This document shows, piece after piece, positions 8,851 to 18,600 of a stretch of 64,000 bases of DNA. The stretch is from Scatosoma sp964504025. GTDB taxonomy: Bacteria; Bacillota; Clostridia; Christensenellales; Borkfalkiaceae. The stretch's first letter is position 1; the number at the start of each line of letters is the position of its first letter. The notes beneath the pieces are model-generated. The model was not told the DNA's origin. It saw only the letters and a program-made list of their open reading frames with translations, and ran no database searches. The DNA is taken from the NCBI GenBank assembly GCA_964504025.1, contig CAZDCO010000001.1:1-64000 (forward strand), in the 5' to 3' direction. A program made the position numbers and the translations under genes.

Positions 8851-10511
8851 ATGGACACTTATCTTATAAACGGCGGTGAAAGATTATACGGAAAATTGCA
8901 AATACAAAGCGCAAAAAACGCCGTTTTGCCTTTGCTTGCCGCTTCCGTCTTGACCGACGAGCAGGTAAAAATCAGAGGTGTACCGCCCATCTCCGACGTG
9001 GAAAATATGCTGCGTATTTTAACGGAAGTGGGTGCGAAAGTGAAACGTAATGGCGAATATACCGTCATTGACAGCTCGAACGCTATTTCTCACGAGATCC
9101 CTGCGCGACTCACCAAAGAGTTGCGTTCTTCGGTTTTTATGCTCGGTAGCGTCTTGACGCGCTTTCGCCGCGCGCGCATTTCCTATCCGGGCGGTTGCGA
9201 CATAGGTTTGCGCCCGATCGACTTGCATTTGTCGGGCTTGAAACGGCTTGGCGTGGATATTATCGAAGAGGGCGGTTTCATCGAATGTCGCGCCGATACC
9301 TTAAAGGGCGCGGAAATATTGTTGGACTTTCCGAGCGTAGGCGCGACGGAGAATATCATTTTGGCGGCGGTGAAAGCGGAGGTGTACCGCCCATCTCCGA
9401 CGTGGAAAATATGCTGCGTATTTTAACGGAAGTGGGTGCGAAAGTGAAACGTAATGGCGAATATACCGTCATTGACAGCTCGAACGCTATTTCTCACGAG
9501 ATCCCTGCGCGACTCACCAAAGAGTTGCGTTCTTCGGTTTTTATGCTCGGTAGCGTCTTGACGCGCTTTCGCCGCGCGCGCATTTCCTATCCGGGCGGTT
9601 GCGACATAGGTTTGCGCCCGATCGACTTGCATTTGTCGGGCTTGAAACGGCTTGGCGTGGATATTATCGAAGAGGGCGGTTTCATCGAATGTCGCGCCGA
9701 TACCTTAAAGGGCGCGGAAATATTGTTGGACTTTCCGAGCGTAGGCGCGACGGAGAATATCATTTTGGCGGCGGTGAAAGCGGAGGGTATGACGGTGATC
9801 CGCAACGCGGCGAAAGAACCGGAAATCGTCGATTTGCAAAATTTCCTCAACGCGATGGGCGCGAAAGTGGGCGGCGGCGGTGGCGGCACGGTATTCGTCG
9901 AGGGCGTAAAACGGCTGTACGGCGTCGAGTATACGCCGATCAAAGACCGTATCGAGGCTGGTACGCACTTGATCGCGGCGGCAATGTGCGGCGGCGAAAT
10001 CGAAGTCGAGGGCGTGCAAGCGGAAAATATTGCGGCTCTTTTACATAAATTGCGTGAAAACGGTTGCAAAATACATACGAAAAATGATAGAATAGTATTG
10101 CGTAGCGACGGAAGGCTACGCGCGGTAGATTTGGTGGAAACGATGCCCTTCCCGGGCTTTCCTACCGATTTACAGGCGCAATATTCCACGCTGTGTTCCG
10201 TCGCGCTCGGCACTACGCTCGTGGTGGAGAATTTGTTTGAAACGCGATACAAATTCGCGGCGGAGTTAAAACGCATGGGTGCGGATATCACCGTGCGCGA
10301 CCGTACCGCCGTCGTACGCGGCGTAGAACGGTTGCACGGCGCGAAAGTGTTGGCGAGCGATTTGCGCGGCGGCGCGGCACTCGTACTGGCAGGCTTGGCG
10401 GCGGAGGGCGATACGACGGTTTTGGACGTGGCGCATATCGATAGAGGGTACGCCGATTTCGAGTATAAGCTGAAAAAACTCGGCGCGAAAATTCGTCGAG
10501 TACGCGTATAA
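8851..10511 (+). pseudogene. murA: UDP-GlcNAc 1-carboxyvinyltransferase, disrupted by a 404-bp tandem duplication
   Basis: MurA transfers enolpyruvate from PEP to UDP-GlcNAc, the first committed wall step. The reading starts at ATG 8851 (AAAGGA upstream) with the family start and catalytic-cysteine motif PGGCDIGLRP. At 9382 the sequence jumps back 404 bp, which is not a multiple of three, so the frame ends at 9426. The rest is intact in the frame ending at 10511. Removing one copy gives about 418 residues, exactly family length. As written the gene would not make MurA. A second murA elsewhere or an assembly error would explain viability. The retained cysteine predicts ordinary fosfomycin-type chemistry. 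Confidence 0.9.
8975..9786. repeat. Exact 404-bp tandem duplication inside murA
   Basis: Bases 8975-9382 recur as 9379-9786, offset 404, sharing a 4-base GAGG at the junction. I found no mismatch between copies. It is the second perfect tandem duplication of similar size within 6.5 kb. Confidence 0.95.
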
Positions 10512-10550
10512 AAAGAGTAAGAAGAGTAAAAACTACCAAAGAGGGAACGT

Positions 10551-11354
10551 ATGAAAACGAAAAGGATAGCAACCGTCTTGTTGACGCTCGTCGTGTTTTT
10601 ATCGGCAGTCGTGTTGGGTATAACCACCGTCTACCGCGTAGACGACGTGCGTGTGGATATCGTCGCGTTGTCGAACGAGGGGCGCACGGAAGCGGAAAAC
10701 GTGCAGGCGCGCTTGAAAAAAGCGTACTATAAACAGGGTATATTTTCCACCGATCGAACGAAAGCGGACGAAGTGCTTTCGGAGTTTCCCTATTTGCGTT
10801 TGGTTTCCTTTTCGCGCGCGTATCCAAACCTGCTCGTGGTAGAGCTTGCCGAGGACGAAGAGGTATACGCCGTACCCACGGACGAAACGAACGCCTCGTT
10901 CTATATCTTGAACGACGAGGGCATCGTGCTCGGTACGCGGAACGATTACGTCAATCGCGTGGATAGCGACGTGCAGGCGAAAAACGTCTTGTTGACGGCG
11001 GAGCGTATCGGCAGACCGCTGACGGGGGAAGATTGCAAGTCGGTGTTCTTTCCGTTTTGTCAAAGCTTGAACGAAATGTTAGACGATAAGATCCGCGCGA
11101 ACGTTACCGCGATACGGTTCGTCGCGCCGACTTCGCAACCCGAGCAGGCGTATTATTGCATACAAACGACGGAGGGAGTGCGGCTGTATTTGTTCGGGGC
11201 GACGGAAAACGCGGTGGAAAAGGCGCGTAAGGCGTTAGAAAAATACGCTTCGTTGTCCGATACGCAAAAGATGACGGGACGCGTCGCCGTTCGCGAGGAC
11301 GCGCAAGGTTTGTACGCGGACTATTCGGAACACGACGATTTTTCAAGAGAATAA
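10551..11354 (+). CDS. ftsQ: Cell division protein FtsQ/DivIB
   Basis: A 267-residue single-pass membrane protein: a short cytoplasmic head, one helix (about residues 8-27), then a POTRA-like domain containing VDDVRVD and EVLSEFPYLRLVSFSRAYPNLLVVELAE. It scaffolds the divisome with FtsL and FtsB. Weak sequence conservation is normal for the family, and position between murA and ftsA supports the call. ATG 10551 follows AAAGAGGGAACGT. Confidence 0.85.
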   Translation: MKTKRIATVLLTLVVFLSAVVLGITTVYRVDDVRVDIVALSNEGRTEAENVQARLKKAYYKQGIFSTDRTKADEVLSEFPYLRLVSFSRAYPNLLVVELAEDEEVYAVPTDETNASFYILNDEGIVLGTRNDYVNRVDSDVQAKNVLLTAERIGRPLTGEDCKSVFFPFCQSLNEMLDDKIRANVTAIRFVAPTSQPEQAYYCIQTTEGVRLYLFGATENAVEKARKALEKYASLSDTQKMTGRVAVREDAQGLYADYSEHDDFSRE

Positions 11355-11367
11355 CGATAAATACCGT

Positions 11368-11397
11368 AAAAACGCGTGGAGAACACGCGTTTTTTTC
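11368..11397 (+). terminator. Terminator after ftsQ
   Basis: AACGCGTG pairs with CACGCGTT around a short loop, followed by seven T. It separates murE-ftsQ from ftsA-ftsZ. Confidence 0.9.
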
Positions 11398-11407
11398 TTT
11401 TGAGTTA

Positions 11408-11436
11408 TTGACATTTGCTCGCGTTTGGTGTATAAT
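11408..11436 (+). promoter_or_regulatory. Sigma-A promoter for ftsA-ftsZ
   Basis: Consensus TTGACA (11408-11413) and TATAAT (11431-11436) with a 17-base spacer, directly after the ftsQ terminator. FtsA/FtsZ therefore have their own strong start. Confidence 0.9.
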
Positions 11437-11490
11437 AATAAAAAGGTTTGTAGCTATACGCCAAATCTTGTTACGGAGAGAGGAAAACGA

Positions 11491-12678
11491 ATGAAAAACG
11501 AAAGCGTTGCCGTTTTAGACGTACGTTCTTATGAAATCACCTTTTTTCTCGGCTCGAAGGGGGTAAACGACACCTTCGTGCTCGGCGGCAGTCATACCGA
11601 ACCGTACGAAGGTTTTTCCAAAGACGGATTTTTGGATAAGGAGTCCTTCCGTCGCGCCGTCGTTGCCGCGATCACTTGCGTGCGGCAAAATTACGAAGGG
11701 GTGATCGGGGAAATTTTCGTGGGCGTTCCCACGGCGTTCGTATCCCTGCAAACGAAAGGGCATACGCTCTCCTTCCCTCGCAAACGGAAAATATCCTCTC
11801 CCGATATCGATATGCTCTACGAAAGCGGCTTGAACGAGTTGCTTCCCAAAGGGCGTTGTATCCGCAGCTCCGATATGTATTTCACGCTCGGCGATAACCG
11901 TAAATATTTTTCGGCAGAAGACCTGTTCGGCGTTCCGACGGCACTTCTCAAAGGCGGCTTGTCCTACTATTTCATTGACGAATCGTTCTACGCGACGGCA
12001 ACCGCCGTCTTAAACGATTTGGGCTTTGAACGGGTGCGCTTTTTGCCTACTTCGTTGGCGCAGGCGTTGTATCTGTTCCCCGAAAAGAGAAGGGAAGGGT
12101 ACGCGTTCTTGTTAGACGTCGGCTTTTTGACCTCTTCCATGTCCGTCGTGTACGGCAACGGAATCGTACACGAAGAAACGTTCGATTGCGGTTTGGGCAC
12201 GGTGCTGGTGGCTTTGATGCAAGAGCTGGACGTCGAGTACGAAACGGCGCAGGAAATCTTATCCGCAACCGACGTGTCGGGCGGCAGCGTACCGAAAGAC
12301 TTGTTGTGGAGTAGCGAACGGGGGAACGAATCGTTCTCCGTGCAACGGATCAACGAAATCGTCAAATGCGCGTTGGACGTGCTTTGCGAAAACGTGGAAA
12401 CGTTCTTTGAAAAATATTACAGGGAACGCGCGACTGTCGCGCTCGCCGTAAATCCCGTATCGCTGACGGGCGAGGGAATTATGGGCGTCGTCGGCGCGGC
12501 GGAACATATATCCAAACGACTCAATCGGCTGACGGAAATCGTCTATCCCGATTTACCTTATTACGACAAGCCCTCCTTTTCGTCGAAGATCGCGTTGCTC
12601 GATATGGCGATCGGCGATCGGAAACGCCGCGGCTTGCGCTATAAAATTTTTAATACTTTCGGAGGAAAAAAGAAATGA
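11491..12678 (+). CDS. ftsA: Divergent FtsA-like actin-fold division protein
   Basis: A 395-residue protein placed immediately before ftsZ. FtsA tethers FtsZ to the membrane through an actin-like ATPase fold. Here the first phosphate strand (VAVLDVRSYEITFFLG) and the second (YAFLLDVGFLTSSMSVVYG) are recognisable, but the usual glycine-rich GGGTTD is lost, so nucleotide binding may be altered. No clear C-terminal amphipathic anchor is evident, although the tail (RRGLRYKIFNTFGGKKK) is basic. ATG 11491 follows AGAGAGGAAAACGA; the frame is open further upstream across the promoter, which rules out earlier starts. It overlaps ftsZ by 4 bases. Confidence 0.75.
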   Translation: MKNESVAVLDVRSYEITFFLGSKGVNDTFVLGGSHTEPYEGFSKDGFLDKESFRRAVVAAITCVRQNYEGVIGEIFVGVPTAFVSLQTKGHTLSFPRKRKISSPDIDMLYESGLNELLPKGRCIRSSDMYFTLGDNRKYFSAEDLFGVPTALLKGGLSYYFIDESFYATATAVLNDLGFERVRFLPTSLAQALYLFPEKRREGYAFLLDVGFLTSSMSVVYGNGIVHEETFDCGLGTVLVALMQELDVEYETAQEILSATDVSGGSVPKDLLWSSERGNESFSVQRINEIVKCALDVLCENVETFFEKYYRERATVALAVNPVSLTGEGIMGVVGAAEHISKRLNRLTEIVYPDLPYYDKPSFSSKIALLDMAIGDRKRRGLRYKIFNTFGGKKK

Positions 12679-14096
12679 TGGACAACTACGGACAAAACGA
12701 AAACTACGGCTACGAGAGCGTGAATACAAATGCGTTTACGCCCGACGCTAGCAACAACCTTTCCGGCGTGGCAAAGATCAAAGTCATCGGCGTCGGCGGC
12801 GCGGGTAACAACGCCGTGGATCGCTTGATCGAATCGGGCTTGCGCAGTGCGGAATACGTCGTCGTCAACACGGATAATCAGGCGTTGGCGCGTTCCAAAG
12901 CGAGCAATCGCGTGCAAATCGGCGTGAAATTGACGAAAGGTTTGGGCGCAGGCGCAGATCCTTCCGTCGGTAAAGCGGCTGCGGAAGAAAACAAAGAACA
13001 AATTCAAGAGTATTTGAAAAACACCGACTTGCTGTTTATTACGGCAGGTATGGGCGGCGGCACGGGTACGGGTGCGGCACCCGTCATCGCGAAGATCGCG
13101 AAAGAGATGAAAATTCTCACCGTTGCGGTGGTAACATTGCCGTTCAGCTTCGAGGCGAAACGCCGTATGGATAACGCCCTTGCAGGCGTGGAAGAATTGC
13201 GCAAATCGGTCGATTCGCTCATTACCATTCCCAACGATAAGATTCGTCAAGTCGTTCCGCGCGGCACGTCTTTCTCCGATTCGTTGAAGGTTGCCGACGA
13301 AGTGCTTAGACAGGGTATCCGCGGCATTGCGGAATTGATCGTGAAATCTTCGCTTATCAATTTGGACTTCGCCGACGTCAAAGCGACGTTGAAAGGTCGC
13401 GGTTTGGCGCACATGGGTATCGGCGTTGCCAAGGGCGAAAAACGTATTTCCGACGCCGTGCGTTGCGCGGTTTGCAGTCCTTTGCTCAATACGACGATCG
13501 AGGGCGCAAGTTCGGTCATTTTGAACATTATCGGCGGCAAAGATTTGTCTTTGGATGAAGTGGAAATGGCGGCGGATTTGGTACGCGGAGTAATCGACTA
13601 TTCCGCGAACGTTATCTTCGGCGCGTGTATCGACGAGAGTATGTCTGACGAAGTGGAAGTGGTCATCATCGCGACGGGCTTTAACAATCAGCAAAACGGA
13701 CTTACGCCCGACGCGCAGGAGAACGCACTCCGTCAAGCGGCGTTATTGTCCAAAAAGATCGATATGGCGTACGCCGAACCGCAACGGGAAGCCGCGGCAA
13801 CCGCGTATCCTCAACAACCGTTCGCAGAAGGGGTAACGTACGCGCAACCCATCGCGCCGCAACAGCCCGTATACCCGACGTACGCACTGCCTATGCAACC
13901 GCAACAGCCCACGTACGGCGCACCTGCATACGCGCAGCCTATCCCTCAACCGCAACCTATGCAACCGCAACAGGCGGCGGCGTTCGAGCCGGACGATCCC
14001 ATTCCCGATAGCTATAAGAACGAAGAAAAGACGGATAGAAAGCACCGTCCGAAATTCGTGGACTATTTCATTAAACGCAACAACAAAGACGAATAA
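12675..14096 (+). CDS. ftsZ: Cell division GTPase FtsZ
   Basis: A 473-residue tubulin-like GTPase that forms the division ring. IGVGGAGNNAVD, the GGGTGTGAAP signature loop near residue 127, and the T7 loop are intact. After about residue 350 there is a Gln/Pro-rich linker of some 90 residues with repeated QPQQP units, ending in PKFVDYFIKRNNKDE, which could be the conserved C-terminal peptide that binds FtsA/SepF. The tail is longer than in Bacillus FtsZ. GGAGGAAAAAAGAA precedes the start. Confidence 0.98.
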   Translation: MMDNYGQNENYGYESVNTNAFTPDASNNLSGVAKIKVIGVGGAGNNAVDRLIESGLRSAEYVVVNTDNQALARSKASNRVQIGVKLTKGLGAGADPSVGKAAAEENKEQIQEYLKNTDLLFITAGMGGGTGTGAAPVIAKIAKEMKILTVAVVTLPFSFEAKRRMDNALAGVEELRKSVDSLITIPNDKIRQVVPRGTSFSDSLKVADEVLRQGIRGIAELIVKSSLINLDFADVKATLKGRGLAHMGIGVAKGEKRISDAVRCAVCSPLLNTTIEGASSVILNIIGGKDLSLDEVEMAADLVRGVIDYSANVIFGACIDESMSDEVEVVIIATGFNNQQNGLTPDAQENALRQAALLSKKIDMAYAEPQREAAATAYPQQPFAEGVTYAQPIAPQQPVYPTYALPMQPQQPTYGAPAYAQPIPQPQPMQPQQAAAFEPDDPIPDSYKNEEKTDRKHRPKFVDYFIKRNNKDE

Positions 14097-14104
14097 ACAC
14101 GGTA

Positions 14105-14146
14105 GGCGGCGCAAACTTGCGCCGCCGCTGTTTTACTCTTTTTTAG
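14105..14146 (+). terminator. Probable terminator after ftsZ
   Basis: GGCGGCGCAA pairs with TTGCGCCGCC over a very short loop, followed by TTTT and a second T-rich run. Confidence 0.75.
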
Positions 14147-14192
14147 GCTGTCGGCAAGGCATATCTTCGCGGTGTAGCGCGTACAATATTGT

Positions 14193-15539
14193 ATGCGAGA
14201 AAACGGGAATTACGGAAAGAGTATCTATTTTATCGGTATCGGCGGCATCAGCATGAGCGCACTTGCGAAACTCGTGCGGCTCGACGGTTATACCGTATCG
14301 GGCAGCGACGCCGTCCGTAGCGAGGAAACGGAAGACTTGCTCCGCTACGGGATCGAAGTGTTTATCGGCACGGACGGGCAAAGAATGGCGTTACGGAACG
14401 CGGACGTCGTGGTGTATACCGACGCGATTGCAAGCGACGATAGCGAACTCGTCGCGGCGCAAACGTTGGGCAAACGCATACTTTCGCGCGCGGAGTTGTT
14501 ACAACTCGTTTGCGCGTCGTACGCCGACTCGATTGCGGTGGCAGGCAGCCACGGCAAAACGACGTGCACCTCGATGTGCGCGCATATTCTTCGCGCCGTC
14601 GGCGTACCGTTTACCGCGCATATCGGCGGCAGGGATAGTGAATTCGGCAATTTCTATTCGACGGGCAAAGAGTTCTTTTTGACGGAAGCGTGCGAATATA
14701 AGCGTAACCTCTTAAAATTGCGCCCGACGGCGGCGGTATTGTTGAATATCGATCGCGATCACATGGAATGTTACAACGGCGCGGAAGATTTACGAAATTG
14801 TTTTCGTGCTTTTTGCTCAACGGCGAAAACTGCGTTCGTTTGCGCGGACGACGAAGGGTGCAGGCGTTTAGGCGACTTTTCTACGTTCGGCGTTACGTAC
14901 GCGCTTGCCGATTATCGCGCGGTAGACGTTCGGACGAACGGCGAACGGTATTCGTTCACGGTAGAAGAGTACGGTAAGCTGCTTTGTCGGGTGCGTTTGC
15001 GCGCCATCGGCAGGTGCAACATGTATAACGCTTTGGCGGCGTTTGCCGTTACGCGTTCGTTCGGTTTTTCCGAAAAACAAATCGCCGAGGGGCTATCCTC
15101 GTTCACGGCGGTGAAACGACGCTTTGAACGCATGGGCAGCTATCGCGGCGCGACGGTGATATGCGATTACGCGCATCATCCGAGGGAGATCGCCGCGACG
15201 GTGGCTACGGCGGAGGGAATATGTAAGGGCGCGCTGTACGTCGTCTTTCAGCCGCATACCTATTCTCGCACGCGCATGCTCTTGTCCGAGTTCGTGCGCG
15301 CCCTCCGACCGATCAAGAATTTGATGATCTATAAGACCTATCCCGCGCGTGAAAAATTCGACGAAGAGGGCAGCGCGTTGCGTTTGTCGCAATGCGTGGG
15401 AGATTGCCTGTATTCGGAGAACGCACACGTTTTGAAAACGTGGTTAAAAAAGACGGTGAAAGACGGGGACGTCGTGCTGTTTTTGGGCGCAGGCGATATC
15501 TATTTTATCGCGCAATATATCCTGAAAGAATTTAAGTGA
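14193..15539 (+). CDS. murC: UDP-N-acetylmuramate:L-alanine ligase
   Basis: A 448-residue cytoplasmic Mur ligase adding the first stem-peptide residue. Signatures: GIGGISMSALA at the N-terminus, the ATP loop GSHGKTT near residue 121, LTEACEYKRN, DRDHMECY, and the late CDYAHHPREIAAT. It lies downstream of ftsZ rather than beside murG/murB. ATG 14193 lacks a strong Shine-Dalgarno sequence. Confidence 0.96.
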   Translation: MRENGNYGKSIYFIGIGGISMSALAKLVRLDGYTVSGSDAVRSEETEDLLRYGIEVFIGTDGQRMALRNADVVVYTDAIASDDSELVAAQTLGKRILSRAELLQLVCASYADSIAVAGSHGKTTCTSMCAHILRAVGVPFTAHIGGRDSEFGNFYSTGKEFFLTEACEYKRNLLKLRPTAAVLLNIDRDHMECYNGAEDLRNCFRAFCSTAKTAFVCADDEGCRRLGDFSTFGVTYALADYRAVDVRTNGERYSFTVEEYGKLLCRVRLRAIGRCNMYNALAAFAVTRSFGFSEKQIAEGLSSFTAVKRRFERMGSYRGATVICDYAHHPREIAATVATAEGICKGALYVVFQPHTYSRTRMLLSEFVRALRPIKNLMIYKTYPAREKFDEEGSALRLSQCVGDCLYSENAHVLKTWLKKTVKDGDVVLFLGAGDIYFIAQYILKEFK

Positions 15540-15553
15540 ACGAAAAAAGAATT

Positions 15554-15610
15554 AAAAACGGACGGTAGAGGCGAAGAAAGGAAAAAACTTCGTTTTTCGT
15601 CCGTTTTTTT
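15554..15610 (+). terminator. Terminator after murC
   Basis: AAAAACGGACG pairs with CGTCCGTTTTT, with an inner GCGAAG/CTTCGT helix, followed by a long T-run. Confidence 0.85.
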
Positions 15611-15622
15611 TGCTTGAAACTA

Positions 15623-15651
15623 TTGATAATTATGAAAAAAAATGATATAAT
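15623..15651 (+). promoter_or_regulatory. Sigma-A promoter for ftsK
   Basis: TTGATA (15623-15628) and TATAAT (15646-15651) with a 17-base spacer. Confidence 0.85.
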
Positions 15652-15695
15652 TAAACGGTATAATATCGTAGAAAATCTAAAAAGGGGGATTCCTT

Positions 15696-18600
15696 TTGAA
15701 AAGGCAAGAAGAACGTCAAGAAAACCGAAAAGAAAGTACGAACGATTTGGTAACCAAGGAAACGATTTGCGCCGTATTCGCGCTGCTTTCCCTGCTCGCT
15801 TTGTTTATCCTTTGCACGGGAGAGTTGGTATTCGGAACGATCGGATATTCCGTTTGCGTCTTTTTAACGGGCTTGTTCGGTTACGCCGCCTATCCCGTAT
15901 GTTGCGGCGCGCTCTATTTGTGCGTAACGGCGTTGATCGGCAAGCGTTTGATTAAAAACAGATGCGCGTTCGTCCGTATCGTCGTCGCCGTCGTTTGCGC
16001 GGCGTTGATCGTACATACGGCAACTACCTTTTCTTGGGCTTCGGAAACGTATTTGTCGCAATGCTTTGCCGCAGGCGAGAAATTTCCTGCCGTAACCGTA
16101 TGCGGTTGGGTGGGTGGTTTGTTGGTGGCGTTGCTTTCCGCCATTACGACGAAAGTCGGCGCGCTCGTTGTCTTTTCCGCGTTGACGCTCTTTTTCGGCT
16201 ACCTCGCGTATGCGGCGTTGACGAAGGGAACGAAAGCGGAAACCGAAACGAATACGGCAATGCCCGTACAGTCTACCGTTACCCCCGTGGAAATTCCTTT
16301 GACGAATACGCCGTCGGTGCGTCCGCAAGAAGGAACGGTGCAATCGAATGAAATTCCGTTTGAACGGGTAGAACCGCAGGAAAGACGTCCGTTCTTTGAA
16401 GAACCGGTTGCGCAGCGCCCTGCGTTTACGCTTGCCGATACGCCTACCGAACAGCCTGCGCAAGGGGGCGCGTTCTCACCGTTCGCTACGCCCAACGAAA
16501 CGAACGAGAGGGGATATTCCTACGAGGACAGCCGCGCGTTCTTGTTCGGCGGTACGCCTGCGGAAAATTATCAACGCAATTTGATTTTCGATCCCAACGC
16601 GAACGTGAATAAACGTCCGCCCGTCGATCCGAACGAGAACGGCGTATTGCAAAGCGGCTACACGCCGTCGTATACGGAAGCTTATCAAAACGCAGTCAAC
16701 GCGGAACAGCCCGTGCGCCCGATGAAAATCTTTTCCGATCGCACCGAACGGACGTATGAACCTGCACAGCCGATCGTGGAAACGCCCGTAACGCCGTTGC
16801 AACCGATCGAACCGCCCGTCGTAGAAGAAACGCGACCGCAACCGATCGTGGAAACGCCCGTTGCGGAAGAGCGTACGTATACGCAAGTTTACGAAGAACC
16901 GCAGGAAGAACCTACTCGTTCTTCCGAAGGGTATCAACGGCACGAATATATGGATCTTTTTTCGTCGGCTAATCCCAACGTGTTCGGCAACTCCGAAGAG
17001 GATAGACGATTCGCGGACGAAACGTTCGATAGAACGCCCGTTTCCGCTCGAGAGGAAGAACGAGCGGACGGAACGGAACTCCCCGAACGGGACGGCTTGC
17101 ACATCTTCGACGAAGACGAACCGTACTCGCTTAGAACGGACTTTGAAGAACGCCGAACGGACTTTGAAACGCGCGATCGTTTTGACGATAGAAACGACGA
17201 TAGAGGCTTGTCGCGCGATATTGAACCTGTGCGCGACGACGAGTTGTTGGCGGTGCGCGACGATAGGGTGATTTCCGATCGTTTTGAAACGCCGACCGTG
17301 CAAAAAACGGTAGAGCCAGAACCCGTCAAAAAGGAAGAACCTGCGCCTGCACCGCCGAAACCGCGCGTCATTCGTCCGTACGTGCGCGTACCTTTGGACG
17401 ATTTTGATTGCCGCGACGTAGAGCCGTTGCAAAACCCCGAAGAAGTCGAGGAAACGAAAGCGACCATTTTGGCGACTTTGGAAGATTATAAAGTTACGGG
17501 CGCGTCGATTGCTTCGGTAACGTTCGGACCGACCGTTACCCGCTACAATGTTACGATTCCTCGGAACATTCCGCCGAAGAAAGTCGTCGCACTCGATCAA
17601 CCGATGGCGATCAGCTTATATTCGAGCGGCGTCAATATCTATCCCAATTACGAAGACGGCGTCGTCAGTATCGAAGTGCCGAACAAACAACGGCAATTCG
17701 TACAACTCGGTTGTATGCTGTCGGGGGATACGTACGTCAACGCCAAGTCGTCCTCCATTATGTTTGCTATGGGTAAGGACGCAGGCAATCGCAAAGTATA
17801 CGGGGACATTTCCAAAATGATCCACTTGCTCGTAGCTGGTTCGTCCGGTTCGGGTAAGAGCGTATTTTTAGGTTCGCTAATCATCAGTTTGATTTATAAA
17901 TACTCTCCCGAAGAGTTGCGTTTGATTTTGATTGACCCCAAAAAGACGGAATTCGTCTTGTATAACAACCTGCCGCACCTTATGATCAACGAGATCATTA
18001 CGGACGCGAATAAGGCTGTACAAAGCTTGAATTGGGCAATCGGCGAAATGAATCGTCGGTACGGTTTGTTTGAACAGATGAGCCGTTCGGGAACGTACGT
18101 CGTCAATTTGGATCAATACAACTCCCACCTCGAAAAAGCCGAGCGTTTGCCTAAGATCGTCATCATTATAGACGAGCTTGCCGACTTGATGCTCGCGGCG
18201 AAAAAGGATATCGAAGACAAAATACAAAACTTGACGCAAAAGGCGCGTGCCGCAGGTATACACCTCGTCGTGGCAACGCAGCGTCCGTCCACCGACGTCA
18301 TTACGGGCGTCATTAAGAGTAACTTGCCCACCCGTATCGCGTTCGCCGTGGCAACCGACGTGGACTCGCGCGTTATCCTCGATCAATCGGGTGCGCAAAA
18401 GCTACTCGGCAAAGGCGACTTCCTGTATACCATGCAGGGCGTAAATACGCCCGTGCGCGTGCAGAGTGCGTTCATTTCTTCGGAAGATTCGCAACGCGTC
18501 GTCAACTTTATTAAAGCGAACAACGAGGCGTATTACGACGAAAGCGCGACGGCGTTTATCAACAATACGCGCGGTTCGTCCGAAGGCGGCGCAGGCGGTT

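Noticed and set aside
8407..9426. A 339-codon frame running from inside ftsW into the duplicated part of murA
   Set aside because: Its first half is out-of-frame ftsW. The real start is ATG 8851 with its ribosome site.
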